From contig CBFHGY010000003.1 of the NCBI GenBank assembly GCA_965655465.1, forward strand, positions 12,594 to 76,593: 64,000 nt of DNA, read 5' to 3'. The DNA comes from VMCP01 sp965655465 (GTDB lineage Bacteria; Bacteroidota; Bacteroidia; NS11-12g; UBA955). Below the pieces are notes generated by a model. The model searched no databases and was not told where the DNA came from. It saw only the letters and a program-made list of their open reading frames with translations. The position numbers were made by a program, and so were the translations under genes. This document shows positions 1 through 9,532 of the stretch, piece by piece (within the stretch, counting starts at the first letter, position 1; each line of letters starts with the position of its first letter).

Positions 1-2945
1 GAATCTTTACATCCATCGGTGGTTTCGGCAATTAAACGCACCCAATACGTACCTGCGGCTGGAAATTGTTTATTCGGAATAATTTTGGCATACGCGTTTG
101 TACCGTCTTGAAACAACCAGTTGCTTCTAGCCGTGAGTGTGGCATTTGAAGGCGCAGTGCTCCAACATTCCAATTTGAAGAAGTGTTTATCATAACACTG
201 CAATGAATCGGTTACTTTCATAACTGCCTTAGGCTCAGGAGCAACAAATACAGATGCATCAATCGTATCGCGACACCCAACGGATGTAATTGTAACCAAA
301 GAGAATACCTGTCTACCTGTATCCGTGAACGTATGATTTAATGTACCCTGATTATTATAGGTTTTGCCTTCCACAATCCATTGATCGTCGAAACTTTCAC
401 CAAACAAGGTATTATCGCTAAATTCAAATGCATTATTTGCAAAACATTTTTCAATTATTCGAGTTCCAATTGCCGCTGGAGCGATAGGATTTACCACGAA
501 TGTTGAATCAATGGTATCCCTACAACCATAATCTGTTAAGGTAATTAAACGAATTCCCAACTTACCAGAATCGCTGAATGTATATAAAATGCTGCTATCC
601 GCACGTGCAGTGAAATTGGTATCTACACCTCCATCACTGAACGACCAATACGAAATGTAACGGCCTGTTGGTGATTCAGATGCATCCACAAAAACAGACG
701 GGGCATTTTGACAATACACAGAAAAAGGCAATTCCATTTTAGCAATGGGATAAGGATGCACCACAAGCATGGTATCGAGCGTATCGCGACATCCTTTTTG
801 GGTTTCAACAATATAGCGCAAAACGTTTTCGCTAGCTGAATCGTATTTAATGTCGAAAGTAAACGAATCGCTATTAACGTATTCAAAAGTTAACTTTTTA
901 ATGGTTTCCCAACGCGAAGATTTCCAAACATCGTCTTTATAGGTGGATCCATCAGATAATCTAAAGTAGTTCTCCTTATTACATTGAACCACTGAATCAC
1001 CGGTAATTCCGGCAAAAACGAGATTTGCACGCATCACATAACTCGAATCAACAGCGGCACAAGCTGTGGCAGTATCGATAACGCGCAACCACACTTTTTG
1101 ATCACTCGTTACTTTAAAAGTAGATTTAGACGATGAGTCCTGCCACTTATACAGATATTTAATCGAAACAGGTGCTTCCATAACAACATCCAAAGTATTA
1201 GCACATTGGATGGTTGTATCTGGAAAATCAAAAATTGGACCCGGCAATACGTTGATGATTTTACTTCGGTAAATGGTATCCACTTTATTGCAATTATTAA
1301 GTACTACGGACTTCATAATTACATAATAGGTACCGACTTTTTCAAATTCATGAACTACGGTATCTCCATCCATTTCCGCTGTTCCATCACCAAAGTTCCA
1401 ACGAATACCCGTAACATTCTTATTGGTATATTCAGCCGTTAATGTAACCGGTTCGCTCGGACATTTCCCTTTACGAGCAATTTTAAAATCGTATTCCACA
1501 CTTTCGAATAGTGCCCCAGCGGAATAGGAATAACTTTCATACGGTCCGGTGCCATAGGCAACTACAATACAACCGCTATCACATTCTATAATATTGGAAC
1601 TTGGATTTTGAACGGATACTTGCGCATAAGCATAATTACCACAGCTAACGGTTTTGAATATGTTCTTATTCAAGAAATTACCATTTAATTTTACCGCATG
1701 AGTGGCGTTTTTATCTACCAGAATGTTTACCCAATGACGCTGCATATTGCTCGTTGTAGCAGTTCCTACGATTGTCTTCAATAAACGTTGATTTACATCT
1801 GGCGAAATAAAAATTGCCGCGTCGCCATCTTGGCTCCCACTCCACCCATTACAAGCCCCGTTTTTCATGTACTGTGCCACGTATGCCGGCTTACTCGTAT
1901 TGACACAAGCGGGATTATTGCTGGTTTGTTCTAAGGATATCCAATCGCCTTTTTTAGGGATCATGGTATAATTAGAACCGTTTATTTTTACATAAGTAGA
2001 ATCATAAGCAGCTACAACCCGATATACAAAACCATTGTTTTGATTGGCATAAGGCATTAACACGTAATCTTTCCCTAGAGCATTAATAGGCAAAACCTGC
2101 GTATACAAATGGTCTTTTCCACTAAATCCTGAACAGTTACCTCGAGGCACAAATGAACTTCGCGTACCCGCAAAAACATTGATTTTACCACATCCGTCAA
2201 TTACCCGAATTCGTGTACCGGTTAAATCCCCATCCTTCGCACCACTGCCTGTCCAAGAATACGCGGCAGGATTGGTATTATTCGTGCCGTCAGATGTATT
2301 GGATTGAACTTGGTAAACTTGACCCTTTGCCAAAGTAATGGTGTAAGGCGTGCCGGCTGCTTTCCCACCTTTGGTCCGGAAAGCAGGTGTTATTTCTACT
2401 TTTACTCCATTATCCATGCCGACTACAGAAAATTCACTTTCTGTGTAGGCGCCACCGTTTCTCACATTTGGAGGAAAACTCGTAACAAAATATTCAGGTG
2501 CTGCTGGAATACTCTCATAAGGCAAAATGAATGTGCCGTCTGAACGATTCAACTCCAGATTCATGCAATAAACATTTACAGGTGCATATGAAATTAAACG
2601 CAAGCCTTTTTTTGAATTTTGATCCGCTCCACTAAATTCTGATCCAATTGGATAGTAATAATTATTATCTACGGCTATTCTATTTACTTTGTTTTTAGTA
2701 ATGTTATAGGAAACTTTAGATCCCGTTAATCTGGGATTATCAATATCTACTTTGGTATCCACATCCGATGTTACGAATATCAACAAGGTATCAGGAAATC
2801 CTCCGTTTCGAGTTTCCATTTCCAGAAATGACATATAAAACTCTTTCCCAGTTGAGCTGATCTGACCCTCTAATGTTGAACATAATCCGACCAGGATTAA
2901 TGTAAAAATGCCTTTAAAAAAGGACCTATAAAAATTGGTAATCAT
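1..2945 (-). CDS. Large secreted protein with IgGFc-binding-like domain and PKD-like repeats (3' part outside window)
   Basis: I translated this open frame by eye from ATG at 2945 to the window edge, with no stop, giving about 981 residues; the C-terminus is missing. Residues 1-29 look like a signal peptide (basic start, hydrophobic FFKGIFTLILVGL). The next ~400 residues resemble the IgGFc-binding N-terminal domain seen in many Bacteroidota adhesin-like proteins. A PKD-type motif WNFGDGT lies near residue 515. Beyond it, repeats of 83-89 residues each carry a GC(R/K)D motif, at about residues 718, 807, 890 and 978. Proteins of this build usually end in a T9SS or gliding-motility-associated C-terminal domain, which would lie outside the window. 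Likely surface-exposed; substrate unknown. No -7 box is obvious upstream. Confidence 0.8.
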   Translation of the reverse strand, partial: MITNFYRSFFKGIFTLILVGLCSTLEGQISSTGKEFYMSFLEMETRNGGFPDTLLIFVTSDVDTKVDIDNPRLTGSKVSYNITKNKVNRIAVDNNYYYPIGSEFSGADQNSKKGLRLISYAPVNVYCMNLELNRSDGTFILPYESIPAAPEYFVTSFPPNVRNGGAYTESEFSVVGMDNGVKVEITPAFRTKGGKAAGTPYTITLAKGQVYQVQSNTSDGTNNTNPAAYSWTGSGAKDGDLTGTRIRVIDGCGKINVFAGTRSSFVPRGNCSGFSGKDHLYTQVLPINALGKDYVLMPYANQNNGFVYRVVAAYDSTYVKINGSNYTMIPKKGDWISLEQTSNNPACVNTSKPAYVAQYMKNGACNGWSGSQDGDAAIFISPDVNQRLLKTIVGTATTSNMQRHWVNILVDKNATHAVKLNGNFLNKNIFKTVSCGNYAYAQVSVQNPSSNIIECDSGCIVVAYGTGPYESYSYSAGALFESVEYDFKIARKGKCPSEPVTLTAEYTNKNVTGIRWNFGDGTAEMDGDTVVHEFEKVGTYYVIMKSVVLNNCNKVDTIYRSKIINVLPGPIFDFPDTTIQCANTLDVVMEAPVSIKYLYKWQDSSSKSTFKVTSDQKVWLRVIDTATACAAVDSSYVMRANLVFAGITGDSVVQCNKENYFRLSDGSTYKDDVWKSSRWETIKKLTFEYVNSDSFTFDIKYDSASENVLRYIVETQKGCRDTLDTMLVVHPYPIAKMELPFSVYCQNAPSVFVDASESPTGRYISYWSFSDGGVDTNFTARADSSILYTFSDSGKLGIRLITLTDYGCRDTIDSTFVVNPIAPAAIGTRIIEKCFANNAFEFSDNTLFGESFDDQWIVEGKTYNNQGTLNHTFTDTGRQVFSLVTITSVGCRDTIDASVFVAPEPKAVMKVTDSLQCYDKHFFKLECWSTAPSNATLTARSNWLFQDGTNAYAKIIPNKQFPAAGTYWVRLIAETTDGCKD

Positions 2946-3056
2946 CTTGTCATTGTCGATTTAAACACCTGTTTCTCCGTTCTTAACGAAATTTTACATT
3001 AATTGTTGTTTGTATGACAAGAAAAAAACGGATTTCGTTGCCTCGTTTTGGCACTG

Positions 3057-4262
3057 TTAAACCGAAATCACCCCACTAAAAATCAGTTCATCTTCGGCAT
3101 ATAGGGCTAAAAACTGACCAGGCGTGACATTCTTCTGAACATCACTAAAAATTACTATCACATCACCCTCTTCATTCTCTTCAATTTGACATGAAAAGGG
3201 CTTTTGTCGATACCTTATTTGGCACGTTAAATTTTTACTTTTAAGCGACAATTCTTTTTGACTTGGACGTACCCAATGCGCATCTGCTTTTTTTATAAGT
3301 AACCCCCGATATTGCATCGCACCATGTTGCTCTCCTTGCCCAACATAAATAACATTATCCCGAACTGAGGTTTGCAAAACAAACAAAGGCAATACTTTAC
3401 CGCCAATATTCAATCCACGTCTTTGTCCTCTCGTGTAATAATGTGCGCCCTTATGACTACCTACTTTTATCCCCATATCTGGTTGTAGGTGCAGCCGCAT
3501 CAAAGCGCCGTCTGCATTGATATTTTTTCCAACATACGATTCGTACTCTATTACCGCTAAATTTTCCCTATCAATTTCAATAACGTCGCCTGTTTTAGGA
3601 GATAATTGTTGTTGTAAAAAATCAGGTAAACTAACTTTCCCAATGAAACACAATCCTTGAGAGTCTTTTTTATCCGCAGTGACCAAGTTCATTTTAGTAG
3701 CCAAAGCTCGGACTTCACTTTTTTGGAGCTCCCCAATTGGGAATAAGGCCTTTGCCAATTGCGAGGCATTTAATTGACATAAAAAATAGCTTTGATCTTT
3801 GTTCGGGTCTAATCCACGCAATAATTGATATTCCGTTTTTCCATCCGAATAGGTGACGGTTCCTTTGCGCACGTAATGACCCGTAGCTACAAAATCTGCA
3901 CCTAATTTCAAGGCTTCCTTAAGAAACAAATCAAACTTAATTTCTCGGTTGCATAACACATCTGGATTAGGGGTTCTTCCCTCCTCGTATTCTTTAAACA
4001 TGTAATCTACAATCCGTTGCTTGTAAGCCACACTAAAATCTACCACTTGAAATGGGATTCCTAATTGCTCAGCAACCATCATTGCATCGCGACTGTCGTC
4101 GATCCACGGACATTCATCTTCAAGGGTTACACTGGCATCGTTCCAGTTGCGCATGAACAATCCGATGACTTCGTACCCTTGCTCCAAGAGTATATATGCC
4201 GCTACCGAACTATCGACACCGCCACTCATACCTACGACTATTTTTTGCTTTGCTTTCGTCAT
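3057..4262 (-). CDS. mnmA: tRNA-specific 2-thiouridylase MnmA
   Basis: Cytoplasmic enzyme that adds the 2-thio group to wobble uridine 34 of Lys, Glu and Gln tRNAs, using ATP and sulfur relayed by persulfide carriers. The PP-loop GMSGGVDSS is at residues 11-19. The two cysteines expected for catalysis are Cys104 in PDVLCNREIKF and Cys205 in SQGLCFIG. The length, 401 residues, is somewhat above the ~360-370 common in the family, and the C-terminal beta-barrel region is present. Its start overlaps the stop of the upstream VWA-like gene by 4 nt (ATGA), so the two are probably translationally coupled. Last gene of a three-gene minus-strand operon. Confidence 0.96.
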   Translation of the reverse strand: MTKAKQKIVVGMSGGVDSSVAAYILLEQGYEVIGLFMRNWNDASVTLEDECPWIDDSRDAMMVAEQLGIPFQVVDFSVAYKQRIVDYMFKEYEEGRTPNPDVLCNREIKFDLFLKEALKLGADFVATGHYVRKGTVTYSDGKTEYQLLRGLDPNKDQSYFLCQLNASQLAKALFPIGELQKSEVRALATKMNLVTADKKDSQGLCFIGKVSLPDFLQQQLSPKTGDVIEIDRENLAVIEYESYVGKNINADGALMRLHLQPDMGIKVGSHKGAHYYTRGQRRGLNIGGKVLPLFVLQTSVRDNVIYVGQGEQHGAMQYRGLLIKKADAHWVRPSQKELSLKSKNLTCQIRYRQKPFSCQIEENEEGDVIVIFSDVQKNVTPGQFLALYAEDELIFSGVISV

Positions 4263-6274
4263 ATTTTACCCATCCATTTTCTGATGAACCATTCTCCGGT
4301 TAATAAGCCGATGAGCAAAAGCAAGAATAACCCAATGCGCTCAAACGGCAAAAATCGTTGCATAGTTTGAATAATGCCCGTATCTAGTTTTAATGCATGT
4401 ATTTGGGAAATCCATTCACGGCGTTTACCGCGAAAATCGCCAAAACATGCCCCTGATTTTTTTGCAATATTCGCTAAAAAATCATGATTCGCCTGGCTTT
4501 GCAAATCTTCCAAATATTGTGCCTCAACTTGCAAAATGCCCGTACCTTGTGGAATTCCATTTTCACCCTCAAGATGAACGGAAATAATTCCATTTTGCTC
4601 CGCTTTAATATAACTTACAAATTCCTTATTCTCTATAAACAAGGGCAATGGTATTTTCTTGCCATTATTATCTGTTAAAATAGCCTCCATGCCTGGAGGA
4701 ATTTGTTTTTCTCCAGATTCATCATAGTAAATCCACTTTACTTTCTGTTTTTCACCTAATGTAAGATTGCTTTCAGGAGCAATAAAATTCCAACCTTTAC
4801 GCACAGTACTAGATCGAAGTAACCACTGTATATTTCTTCCTACCCAAGCATCAAAAAATGGCGCAAGACCCTCTTGTTTCGATTCATTCATGCGCCAACG
4901 CCATATACCCGCACCTAAAAACACATGCTCAGGATGTTCCTTGTTGCGTGAAAGCATTAGGGGCACCTCCGTTTTTTCCCCATTCCAAAACTGATACATT
5001 TGAACTTGCTCAGCAGGAGCTTTTAAGGTCATATAGGGCGTTTCTACCCGATTCCAAGTTGGTGCAATCTCCGGTTGCTTAGGCAATTCAAATGATTGAA
5101 ATTGTTCGTTGATAAAGGGAGTCGACTCTTGAAATCCATTCAACCCCCTTCGCATTAGCGCGGATTCTTCCGCATCACTTACCGCAGCCAAGGAAACCGG
5201 ATTAAATGCGAACCACCAAATCGGCTTTTTAGATTTTACTACCAGCTCTCGAACCAAAGGACGCGTTATTCCGTGCAGCACATATGCATCTGCATCTGAT
5301 TTCAGCGTTTGATATTCTGGATATGCGCGCACACTATAAGCCTCTTTATTCAAGATGGCTAATTGTAGGGCTTTAATGTCAGGGTGTGGACCTCCGTAAA
5401 CTATATCAATGATCTTACGCGAGTCTAGGACTTTAATAACCGCTGACTTTGAATTATTTTGAACATTCCGCTCCCCACTTAAGGGTTCAAGTTGTAACGT
5501 AACTTTGATATAATTTCCCTTCGATTTTGACGCCGCTAAAGACACGTTCCATCTTTTTTGAGCGCGATCGGATTCGGGTATCCAAATTTCTTCTTGAACC
5601 TTTTCATCGTTCACCTTAAATATAATTTTCAGCGACTTATCTTTTGCTGAAACAGCTTCTAAATTCGCCTCTATTTCACTGGAATTACCTTGATAAACCT
5701 CTGGATTCGACAAGAGATCTTTTACACGTAAGTCGGCATATCTTCGAGTATCTCCAATACCGAGTGTTGCGATTGGTCCCAAATCTGAATAGTCGAATGT
5801 TTCAGGCATTCGACCCTGGTTCACAATTCCATCGCTGCAAATAATTCGCAATTTGGTTTGCGCTTTATTTGCTTGCATATGTGCATATACAGGTTCGAAG
5901 CGTGTTGAATTTCCCCCGAGAAGTTGCACATTATCATAAGGTACCAGGTTCTCAGCAAAAGCAAAAAATCGAAATTGAACCTTGGGATTTGCTTGTTTTA
6001 AGGAATCCAAATAAACCCTAATTGCCGATTGATCGGTTTGGGTAGACTTGGAAACATCTATATATACATCCCATTGAGGATCTTTGGTTTCGTACGTCGT
6101 AAATTGGATTTGTGGATCAAACAACCATAAAACCACCAAAAACAGGGATAAAGCCCGCATGATCGCCGCGATTTTCCATGCAATGTGCTTGAAAAACAGA
6201 TATCGATACGCCCACCAAGACAATCCGATGCCTAAAAGCGCCGAAATGAGCCAGGCATAAGCGGGTATTTGCAT
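4259..6274 (-). CDS. Membrane-anchored VWA-like protein
   Basis: 671 residues with hydrophobic segments at the N-terminus (two helices within about residues 5-50) and one at the very C-terminus (GLFLLLLIGLLTGEWFI), leaving a large periplasmic middle. After the second helix a VWA-like fold starts with DVYIDVSKS, which fits the DxSxS metal-binding (MIDAS) pattern. A later segment (IVYGGPHPDIKALQLAI) resembles the glutamine-amidotransferase-like part of Bacteroidota membrane proteins related to the Bat aerotolerance group. The exact role is not known to me. It lies 13 nt downstream of a T9SS cargo gene and overlaps mnmA by 4 nt, so all three are likely co-transcribed. Membrane topology and the VWA call are motif-based inference. 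Confidence 0.7.
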   Translation of the reverse strand: MQIPAYAWLISALLGIGLSWWAYRYLFFKHIAWKIAAIMRALSLFLVVLWLFDPQIQFTTYETKDPQWDVYIDVSKSTQTDQSAIRVYLDSLKQANPKVQFRFFAFAENLVPYDNVQLLGGNSTRFEPVYAHMQANKAQTKLRIICSDGIVNQGRMPETFDYSDLGPIATLGIGDTRRYADLRVKDLLSNPEVYQGNSSEIEANLEAVSAKDKSLKIIFKVNDEKVQEEIWIPESDRAQKRWNVSLAASKSKGNYIKVTLQLEPLSGERNVQNNSKSAVIKVLDSRKIIDIVYGGPHPDIKALQLAILNKEAYSVRAYPEYQTLKSDADAYVLHGITRPLVRELVVKSKKPIWWFAFNPVSLAAVSDAEESALMRRGLNGFQESTPFINEQFQSFELPKQPEIAPTWNRVETPYMTLKAPAEQVQMYQFWNGEKTEVPLMLSRNKEHPEHVFLGAGIWRWRMNESKQEGLAPFFDAWVGRNIQWLLRSSTVRKGWNFIAPESNLTLGEKQKVKWIYYDESGEKQIPPGMEAILTDNNGKKIPLPLFIENKEFVSYIKAEQNGIISVHLEGENGIPQGTGILQVEAQYLEDLQSQANHDFLANIAKKSGACFGDFRGKRREWISQIHALKLDTGIIQTMQRFLPFERIGLFLLLLIGLLTGEWFIRKWMGKI

Positions 6275-6287
6275 TAAACTGTTAAGA

Positions 6288-6974
6288 TTAGCGGTTTACT
6301 TGCAGCGTGTGTTGATCTACACCTGCAGCATGTTCTACCCGTAAGAAATAGGTCCCGTTTACAAGAGAACCCATAGGCACATTCGTTTCATTCAAATTTT
6401 CAAGTGATTGCACCAAGACCCTACGGCCATCAATTGCAAAAATGCTCAATTTCTGAAGATTTTTACCCGAAATATTCAAAACAGAGGCTGAATTCGGATT
6501 GGGGAAAACCCGTGTTTGCAAAGTATTTAACTCGGAGGTGTTCAAACCCCAACGAGCGTAAACTTTAAAGGTAAGCGTGTCAATGATATTGGCATTATTG
6601 GCATCCCAAATAGCATATTTCACGATAGCTGTATCCGCGCCTCCGCTTGGAAACACATCCAACTTCATATCGGTAGTATCGCCCGGTTTAATTGCGGCGT
6701 AGGTTCCCGTTAAAGGGAAATTAGGAAGACAATCGCGATTATCGCAAAACGAGATCGACCACGCACTTGGAAAGTCTACTGAAATTTGCTCATATTGAAT
6801 CACTACATCAGATTCGCTTTTATTGAAGAATTTAATTTTACACGATTTAAAACCATCCGGTAAATCTTCGTCAACAAAAAAAGTTTCTTCATTTCCGTGA
6901 ACCAAGCCTACCGTTTGTGCTTGTGCAAATCCAAAAGCGCAAAAACCCATTAAAATCGCCTTAATTTTCTTCAT
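6288..6974 (-). CDS. T9SS type A sorting domain protein
   Basis: About 228 residues from ATG 6974. A longer reading from TTG 6992 is unlikely because a -7 promoter box (6980-6987) lies inside it. Signal peptide MKKIKAILMGFCAFGFAQAQ, then a beta-rich domain of about 130 residues with a CDNRDC motif, then a C-terminal T9SS type A domain of about 75 residues (VFPNPNS..., GRRVLVQS, NGTYFLRV, ending LQVNR). The sorting domain directs export across the outer membrane by the type IX system, usually with surface attachment. The function of the N-terminal cargo domain is not recognised. First gene of the operon with the VWA-like gene and mnmA. Confidence 0.85.
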   Translation of the reverse strand: MKKIKAILMGFCAFGFAQAQTVGLVHGNEETFFVDEDLPDGFKSCKIKFFNKSESDVVIQYEQISVDFPSAWSISFCDNRDCLPNFPLTGTYAAIKPGDTTDMKLDVFPSGGADTAIVKYAIWDANNANIIDTLTFKVYARWGLNTSELNTLQTRVFPNPNSASVLNISGKNLQKLSIFAIDGRRVLVQSLENLNETNVPMGSLVNGTYFLRVEHAAGVDQHTLQVNR

Positions 6975-6979
6975 AATTA

Positions 6980-6987
6980 CAAAAATA
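6980..6987 (-). promoter_or_regulatory. -7 box TATTTTTG, 5 nt before ATG 6974
   Basis: Matches the Bacteroidota -7 consensus TAnnTTTG on the minus strand. Transcription would begin at or next to the ATG at 6974, which supports that start and suggests a leaderless mRNA. Confidence 0.55.
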
Positions 6988-7006
6988 ACCAATTAATAGC
7001 AGAAAT

Positions 7007-7744
7007 TCACGGCAGGGATTGACACCATTGAGTCAAAGAATCTACCTCACCACCAAAAAGTGGATTGGCTTCAAGAGCCGGATCTAAAGTAATTTCTTGA
7101 TATCGAAACCGGTAAGTTAGGATTCCTGCGTTAATACCGCCCCATACATCGGTCTGCACATTGTCTCCGATATACAGACATTCATCTGCTGCGACATCGG
7201 CAAATTCCCGAGCGGCATCGAAGAATGCCTTTGCGGGTTTAGCTGTTCCAAAAGCTTCCGAACTTTGTACATAATCGACATAGCGATTTAGCCCAGATTC
7301 TTGCAATTTTATTTTCTGAGTTTCCTCAAATCCATTGGTTAAAATTCCAATTTTAACGTGCTGCTTGAAAAACGCAAGGCATTCTTTTGCATGGGGAATT
7401 AAAACGGTCATGCGCGGACAAATGTCTAAGTATTCATCCCATACATCGGTAGGATACAATGCAGGTGGAAGCCCCATTAAAGAAAAGGTATCTGTAAAGC
7501 GAGCCGATCGCAACACGTCTTTACTGACTTCGCCTTTCTCATATCTTTTCCAGTAAGCGGCATTTACATCTTGATACAAGGCAATAAATTGATCGACCTG
7601 ATAACCGGTATGCAGAGCTAATTGATGCCTTTCGAAGAGCACTATAAGTGCTTCTCTGGCGTTAGCATCGAAATCCCAAAGGGTATTATCGAGATCTAAA
7701 AACACCCACTTAAGCGTTTTTTTCGAAAGGGGGTGTTTTAACAT
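7007..7744 (-). CDS. yjjG: YjjG-family HAD nucleotidase
   Basis: HAD-superfamily phosphatase of 245 residues. Motif I is FLDLDNTLWDF, with nucleophile Asp17 and acid/base Asp19; the TLWDF signature is typical of the YjjG pyrimidine 5'-nucleotidase family, which clears non-canonical (deoxy)nucleotide monophosphates. Motif II is ILTNGF, the motif III lysine is in GTAKPAKAFF, and motif IV is YIGDNVQTDVWGG. A helical cap lies between motifs I and II. The start ATG (7744-7742) shares one base with the adk stop codon (TAATG on the minus strand), so the two genes are translationally coupled. The context fits nucleotide-pool housekeeping. Substrate specificity is inferred from the family only. Confidence 0.88.
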   Translation of the reverse strand: MLKHPLSKKTLKWVFLDLDNTLWDFDANAREALIVLFERHQLALHTGYQVDQFIALYQDVNAAYWKRYEKGEVSKDVLRSARFTDTFSLMGLPPALYPTDVWDEYLDICPRMTVLIPHAKECLAFFKQHVKIGILTNGFEETQKIKLQESGLNRYVDYVQSSEAFGTAKPAKAFFDAAREFADVAADECLYIGDNVQTDVWGGINAGILTYRFRYQEITLDPALEANPLFGGEVDSLTQWCQSLP

Positions 7745-8316
7745 TATAATGCGTTAATTTCGGTGCAAAGCGATTGGAAGATATCTTCAATTTCTCCCAT
7801 ACCAGCAACTCCTTTATAGGTTCCCGCCTTTTGATAATAATCTTGAAGCGGCAAGGTTTTATTTTGATATTCTTGAAAACGATTTCGGATGGTATTTTCA
7901 TCTTGATCATCAACGCGGCCACTGCTTTGTCCTCTTAGTAACAAGCGTTTCACCAATTCATCTTCTTGTACTTCCAAACCTAAAACAATATGTATTTTCG
8001 TCTCAAATTCAGCGAGTAAATTATCTAAGGCTTGTGCCTGTGGAGTAGTTCTTGGGAATCCATCAAAAATAAACCCTTCTGCGTCAGCATGATCTTTCAT
8101 AAAGTTACGCACCATTCCCACAACCACTTCATCGGGGACTAAGTCACCTTTGGAGATATAAGCATCTGCTTGCAAGCCCAATTCCGTACCGGCTTTACGT
8201 TCAGCACGCAACAAATCGCCAGTAGAAATATGCATGAGACCATAGGCACCAATTAATTTTTCGCTTTGTGTGCCTTTTCCTGCGCCAGGAGGGCCAAATA
8301 ATATCAAATTTAACAT
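7744..8316 (-). CDS. adk: Adenylate kinase
   Basis: Catalyses ATP + AMP to 2 ADP in the cytoplasm. From ATG 8316 the protein is 190 residues and begins MLNLILFGPPGAGKGTQ, with the P-loop GPPGAGKGT at residues 8-16. FDGFPRT (AMP/NMP-binding region) and RVDDQDENTIRNRF follow. This is the short form without the zinc-binding LID insertion, common in Bacteroidota. A frame open to 8460 adds 48 residues with no family similarity, so I reject that longer start. It overlaps the yjjG-like gene by one base. Confidence 0.96.
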   Translation of the reverse strand: MLNLILFGPPGAGKGTQSEKLIGAYGLMHISTGDLLRAERKAGTELGLQADAYISKGDLVPDEVVVGMVRNFMKDHADAEGFIFDGFPRTTPQAQALDNLLAEFETKIHIVLGLEVQEDELVKRLLLRGQSSGRVDDQDENTIRNRFQEYQNKTLPLQDYYQKAGTYKGVAGMGEIEDIFQSLCTEINAL

Positions 8317-8482
8317 CGCTTGAATGTGATTGTTTAGGGTACAAAGAAAGGCATTATCCGCAATAAAGTCCAAACCCGCAAGGAAATGAGTTTTACCCGC
8401 ATATTCGAAAAAATAAGTTGTAAATAGGGCTAAAATATGCGTAATTCGTAAATTAAACAAAAAACAACTCTATTTATTTAAC

Positions 8483-9472
8483 ATGAAAAAAATCCTACTA
8501 GCCTTAACAGCAGTGAGCTTAATGGCAACAATGAACAGTTGTGGTGATGACGAGCCAATTGATTCTGGTTCTGCCCCTTTGACGGTTGAACAAAAGCAAC
8601 GTGCTTTAGTTTCCTATATAGGGCATTCTGCCGTTTATGGTGGTTCCGCGGCTGCAGAAGTAAACATCCCCATTTTTAACGATGTTGTTTCTTCTAGCAA
8701 TACCAGTTCATTAGTTGGTTTAACGTATCAACCCATTATTGTTGATCAATCCTCTGGAAATGCAATCATTCCTTTTTTACAACCCTTTTTCTATAAGGAC
8801 AATAACGATACTCCATTTGTAAATCTTTTAAACAACGTATTGTTGTCTCACATGAATCCACCAACAAGCGGATTCCCAACAAACTATTTTTACAGTGTAG
8901 GTTCAAACATGGGTTCTATGGCTACTAAAGATGATATCTTAAGCAATGCGAACTCTTATGTATCTAGCACTCCTGAAGTAGGTATTGCAGTTAAAGCCAA
9001 TGCTTCTGGCAATAACATCAACGTAACCTACAAAGCAAAAGCATTTGCTCCCGAGGCTGGTGCAGAATATTATGTTTCTGTTTTAGTACTTGAAAAGAAC
9101 GGAACCACCCGTCAAGCAGTAGGTGCTTCTGATTTTAGAGATCTTTCTATTAAGAATATTTTGAGAACCAGTGCAATTACAGCTAATTCATCAACTGGCC
9201 TTAAAACTCCAGTATTGGGACTTCCACAAAACGGATACACTGGTATCAATGCAACCTTTAACGGTTCTGCAACTGCAAATACTGAAGTGGAGAAAGTAGT
9301 AACTGCAACCTATAAAGGGTTGACTACTCAGTGGGCAGATGTTTTTGGAACAAACTATTCTAACTGGAAATTCAGCGCAGGCAATACCGCGGTAGTTGCT
9401 ATCGTTTGGAAATGGTATCCAAGCGAATCAAAAGCCTACTATTCAAACTGTGCTTTTGCAAACGTACAATAA
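8483..9472 (+). CDS. Lipoprotein, possibly Omp28-like fold
   Basis: 329 residues with a lipoprotein signal peptide ending in the lipobox MNSC, with Cys20 the predicted lipidation site, followed by GDDEP. Acidic residues just after the Cys are common in surface-directed lipoproteins of Bacteroidota. The start of the mature part (RALVSYIGHSAVYGGSAAA) resembles the LLEDYTGHxCxNCP start of Omp28-related proteins, but without the two cysteines. The second half (EYYVSVLVLEKNG ... NILRTSA ... AVVAIVWKW) also fits that family's beta-sandwich. This is a weak, by-eye similarity and the function is unknown. A strong terminator follows. The gene is divergent from adk with a 166-nt spacer. Confidence 0.75.
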   Translation: MKKILLALTAVSLMATMNSCGDDEPIDSGSAPLTVEQKQRALVSYIGHSAVYGGSAAAEVNIPIFNDVVSSSNTSSLVGLTYQPIIVDQSSGNAIIPFLQPFFYKDNNDTPFVNLLNNVLLSHMNPPTSGFPTNYFYSVGSNMGSMATKDDILSNANSYVSSTPEVGIAVKANASGNNINVTYKAKAFAPEAGAEYYVSVLVLEKNGTTRQAVGASDFRDLSIKNILRTSAITANSSTGLKTPVLGLPQNGYTGINATFNGSATANTEVEKVVTATYKGLTTQWADVFGTNYSNWKFSAGNTAVVAIVWKWYPSESKAYYSNCAFANVQ

Positions 9473-9491
9473 TTCTAAAAATAATACTTCT

Positions 9492-9520
9492 AAAAAGGGC
9501 CGCTTGAAGCGGCCCTTTTT
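9492..9520. terminator. Rho-independent terminator, bidirectional
   Basis: AAAAGGGCCGCTT-ga-AAGCGGCCCTTTTT type hairpin: a GC-rich stem (GGGCCGCTT with its complement) flanked by A and T runs. It sits between the convergent lipoprotein gene and the enoyl-CoA hydratase gene and can serve both. Confidence 0.9.
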
Positions 9521-9532
9521 AATTTTTCATAA

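Noticed and set aside
623..886. Short open frame in the first 2.9 kb
   Set aside because: It is in another frame of the large open reading frame that runs from 2945 to the window edge and lacks a signal or motif.
4065..4370. Plus-strand frame across the mnmA/VWA junction
   Set aside because: It is antisense to two well-supported genes and has no motif.
8317..8460. 48-residue N-terminal extension of adenylate kinase
   Set aside because: The family starts directly at MLNLILFGPPGAGKGT; the extra part has no similarity.
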